A DNA stretch of 5,985 bases from Methanocorpusculaceae archaeon UBA425. Its GTDB lineage: Archaea > Halobacteriota > Methanomicrobia > Methanomicrobiales > Methanocorpusculaceae. The notes below the pieces were generated by a model, which worked only from the letters and a program-made list of their open reading frames with translations, was not told the origin of the DNA and made no database searches. Below, piece by piece: positions 5,897 through 5,985 of this stretch. The stretch lies in assembly GCA_002506085.1 (NCBI GenBank), contig DAWV01000016.1, positions 513-6,497 on the forward strand, given 5' to 3'. The first letter of the stretch is position 1, and each line of letters opens with the position of its first letter. A program made the position numbers and the translations under genes.

Positions 5897-5985
5897 CAGC
5901 ATTTCCACGCTGGCGTTCCGGCCACGCGGAGCCGATGAGGCGAAGCGTAGGAACGCGGCCGAGGAGTGAAACGACGAGGACAAGA

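Larger units (their letters stand above)
5743..5950. repeat. Large imperfect inverted repeat (arms about 77 bp, spacer about 53 bp)
   Basis: The left arm (5743-5820) and right arm (5874-5950) are reverse complements. The outer 32 bases match with one mismatch, a middle block of about 14 bases differs, and the inner block of about 31 bases matches with one mismatch. Weaker similarity continues outward for about 16 more bases. The spacer (5821-5873) is AT-rich and contains a small hairpin, CTTGT-AATA-ACAAG. The whole could form a hairpin or cruciform of about 208 bases. The layout resembles a MITE-like element or a pair of inverted dispersed repeats. No transposase is present and no target-site duplication was identified. 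Confidence 0.75.
5537..5985. other. Non-coding, repeat-rich region downstream of the operon
   Basis: No credible gene is seen. Long frames are open on both strands across the palindromic part, but they encode the same short peptide (LENPRRGFS) from both strands because the DNA is palindromic, and they lack recognisable domains. The region contains a weak terminator signal, a G-run at 5639-5645, a period-10 CGCGAAT repeat, and a large imperfect inverted repeat that occupies most of the right end. hsdR does not start here. Confidence 0.7.

Noticed and set aside
5582..5983. 133-codon open frame on the minus strand at the right end
   Set aside because: It runs through the large inverted repeat, lies antisense to the intergenic region, has no recognisable domain and repeats a palindrome-encoded peptide. 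It is better explained as repeat DNA.

Overview
The window holds a four-gene defence-type operon on the + strand (about 563-5536). It is flanked on both sides by non-coding DNA packed with palindromes and short repeats. The gene order is hsdM (type I DNA methyltransferase subunit), a DUF4935-like PIN-domain protein, hsdS (two-TRD specificity subunit) and an FRG-domain protein. No hsdR, the motor/nuclease subunit that would make this a standard type I restriction system, is present, and no other complete gene is supported.

Organism: the genes carry clear Shine-Dalgarno sites, such as GAGGTG and GGTG, and the window mixes GC-rich and AT-rich DNA. My impression, from gene style and from the repeated CACGAAAAC / CGCGAAT motifs, is a methanogenic archaeon of the Methanomicrobiales (Methanocorpusculum-like). 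The sequence does not prove this.

Layout: 1-559 is non-coding. It has a CACGAAAAC triplet, a G/C-run inverted repeat, a 22-bp direct repeat containing a small hairpin, a further hairpin and a possible TATA box. 563-2071 is hsdM, at about 57% GC in a hand-counted 120-base sample. 2107-3060 is the PIN gene, about 21% GC in one sample. 3070-4311 is hsdS, a composition mosaic with AT-rich TRDs (about 33-34% GC in samples) around a central conserved block of about 54% GC. 4298-5536 is the AT-rich FRG gene, starting inside the hsdS 3' end. 5537-5985 is non-coding, with a period-10 repeat and a large imperfect inverted repeat whose arms each contain a GC-rich palindrome.

How the genes may work together: HsdM and HsdS should form a sequence-specific N6-adenine methyltransferase. 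The PIN protein, a probable metal-dependent RNase, and the FRG protein are cargo inside the same transcription unit. They could act as a guard or alternative effector that responds to loss of the modification complex, by analogy with PrrC inside the EcoprrI hsd locus. A micro-ORF with a strong ribosome binding site directly after hsdM looks like the fossil start of the ancestral downstream gene. That would suggest that the PIN gene and TRD1 arrived together, replacing the original 5' half of hsdS.
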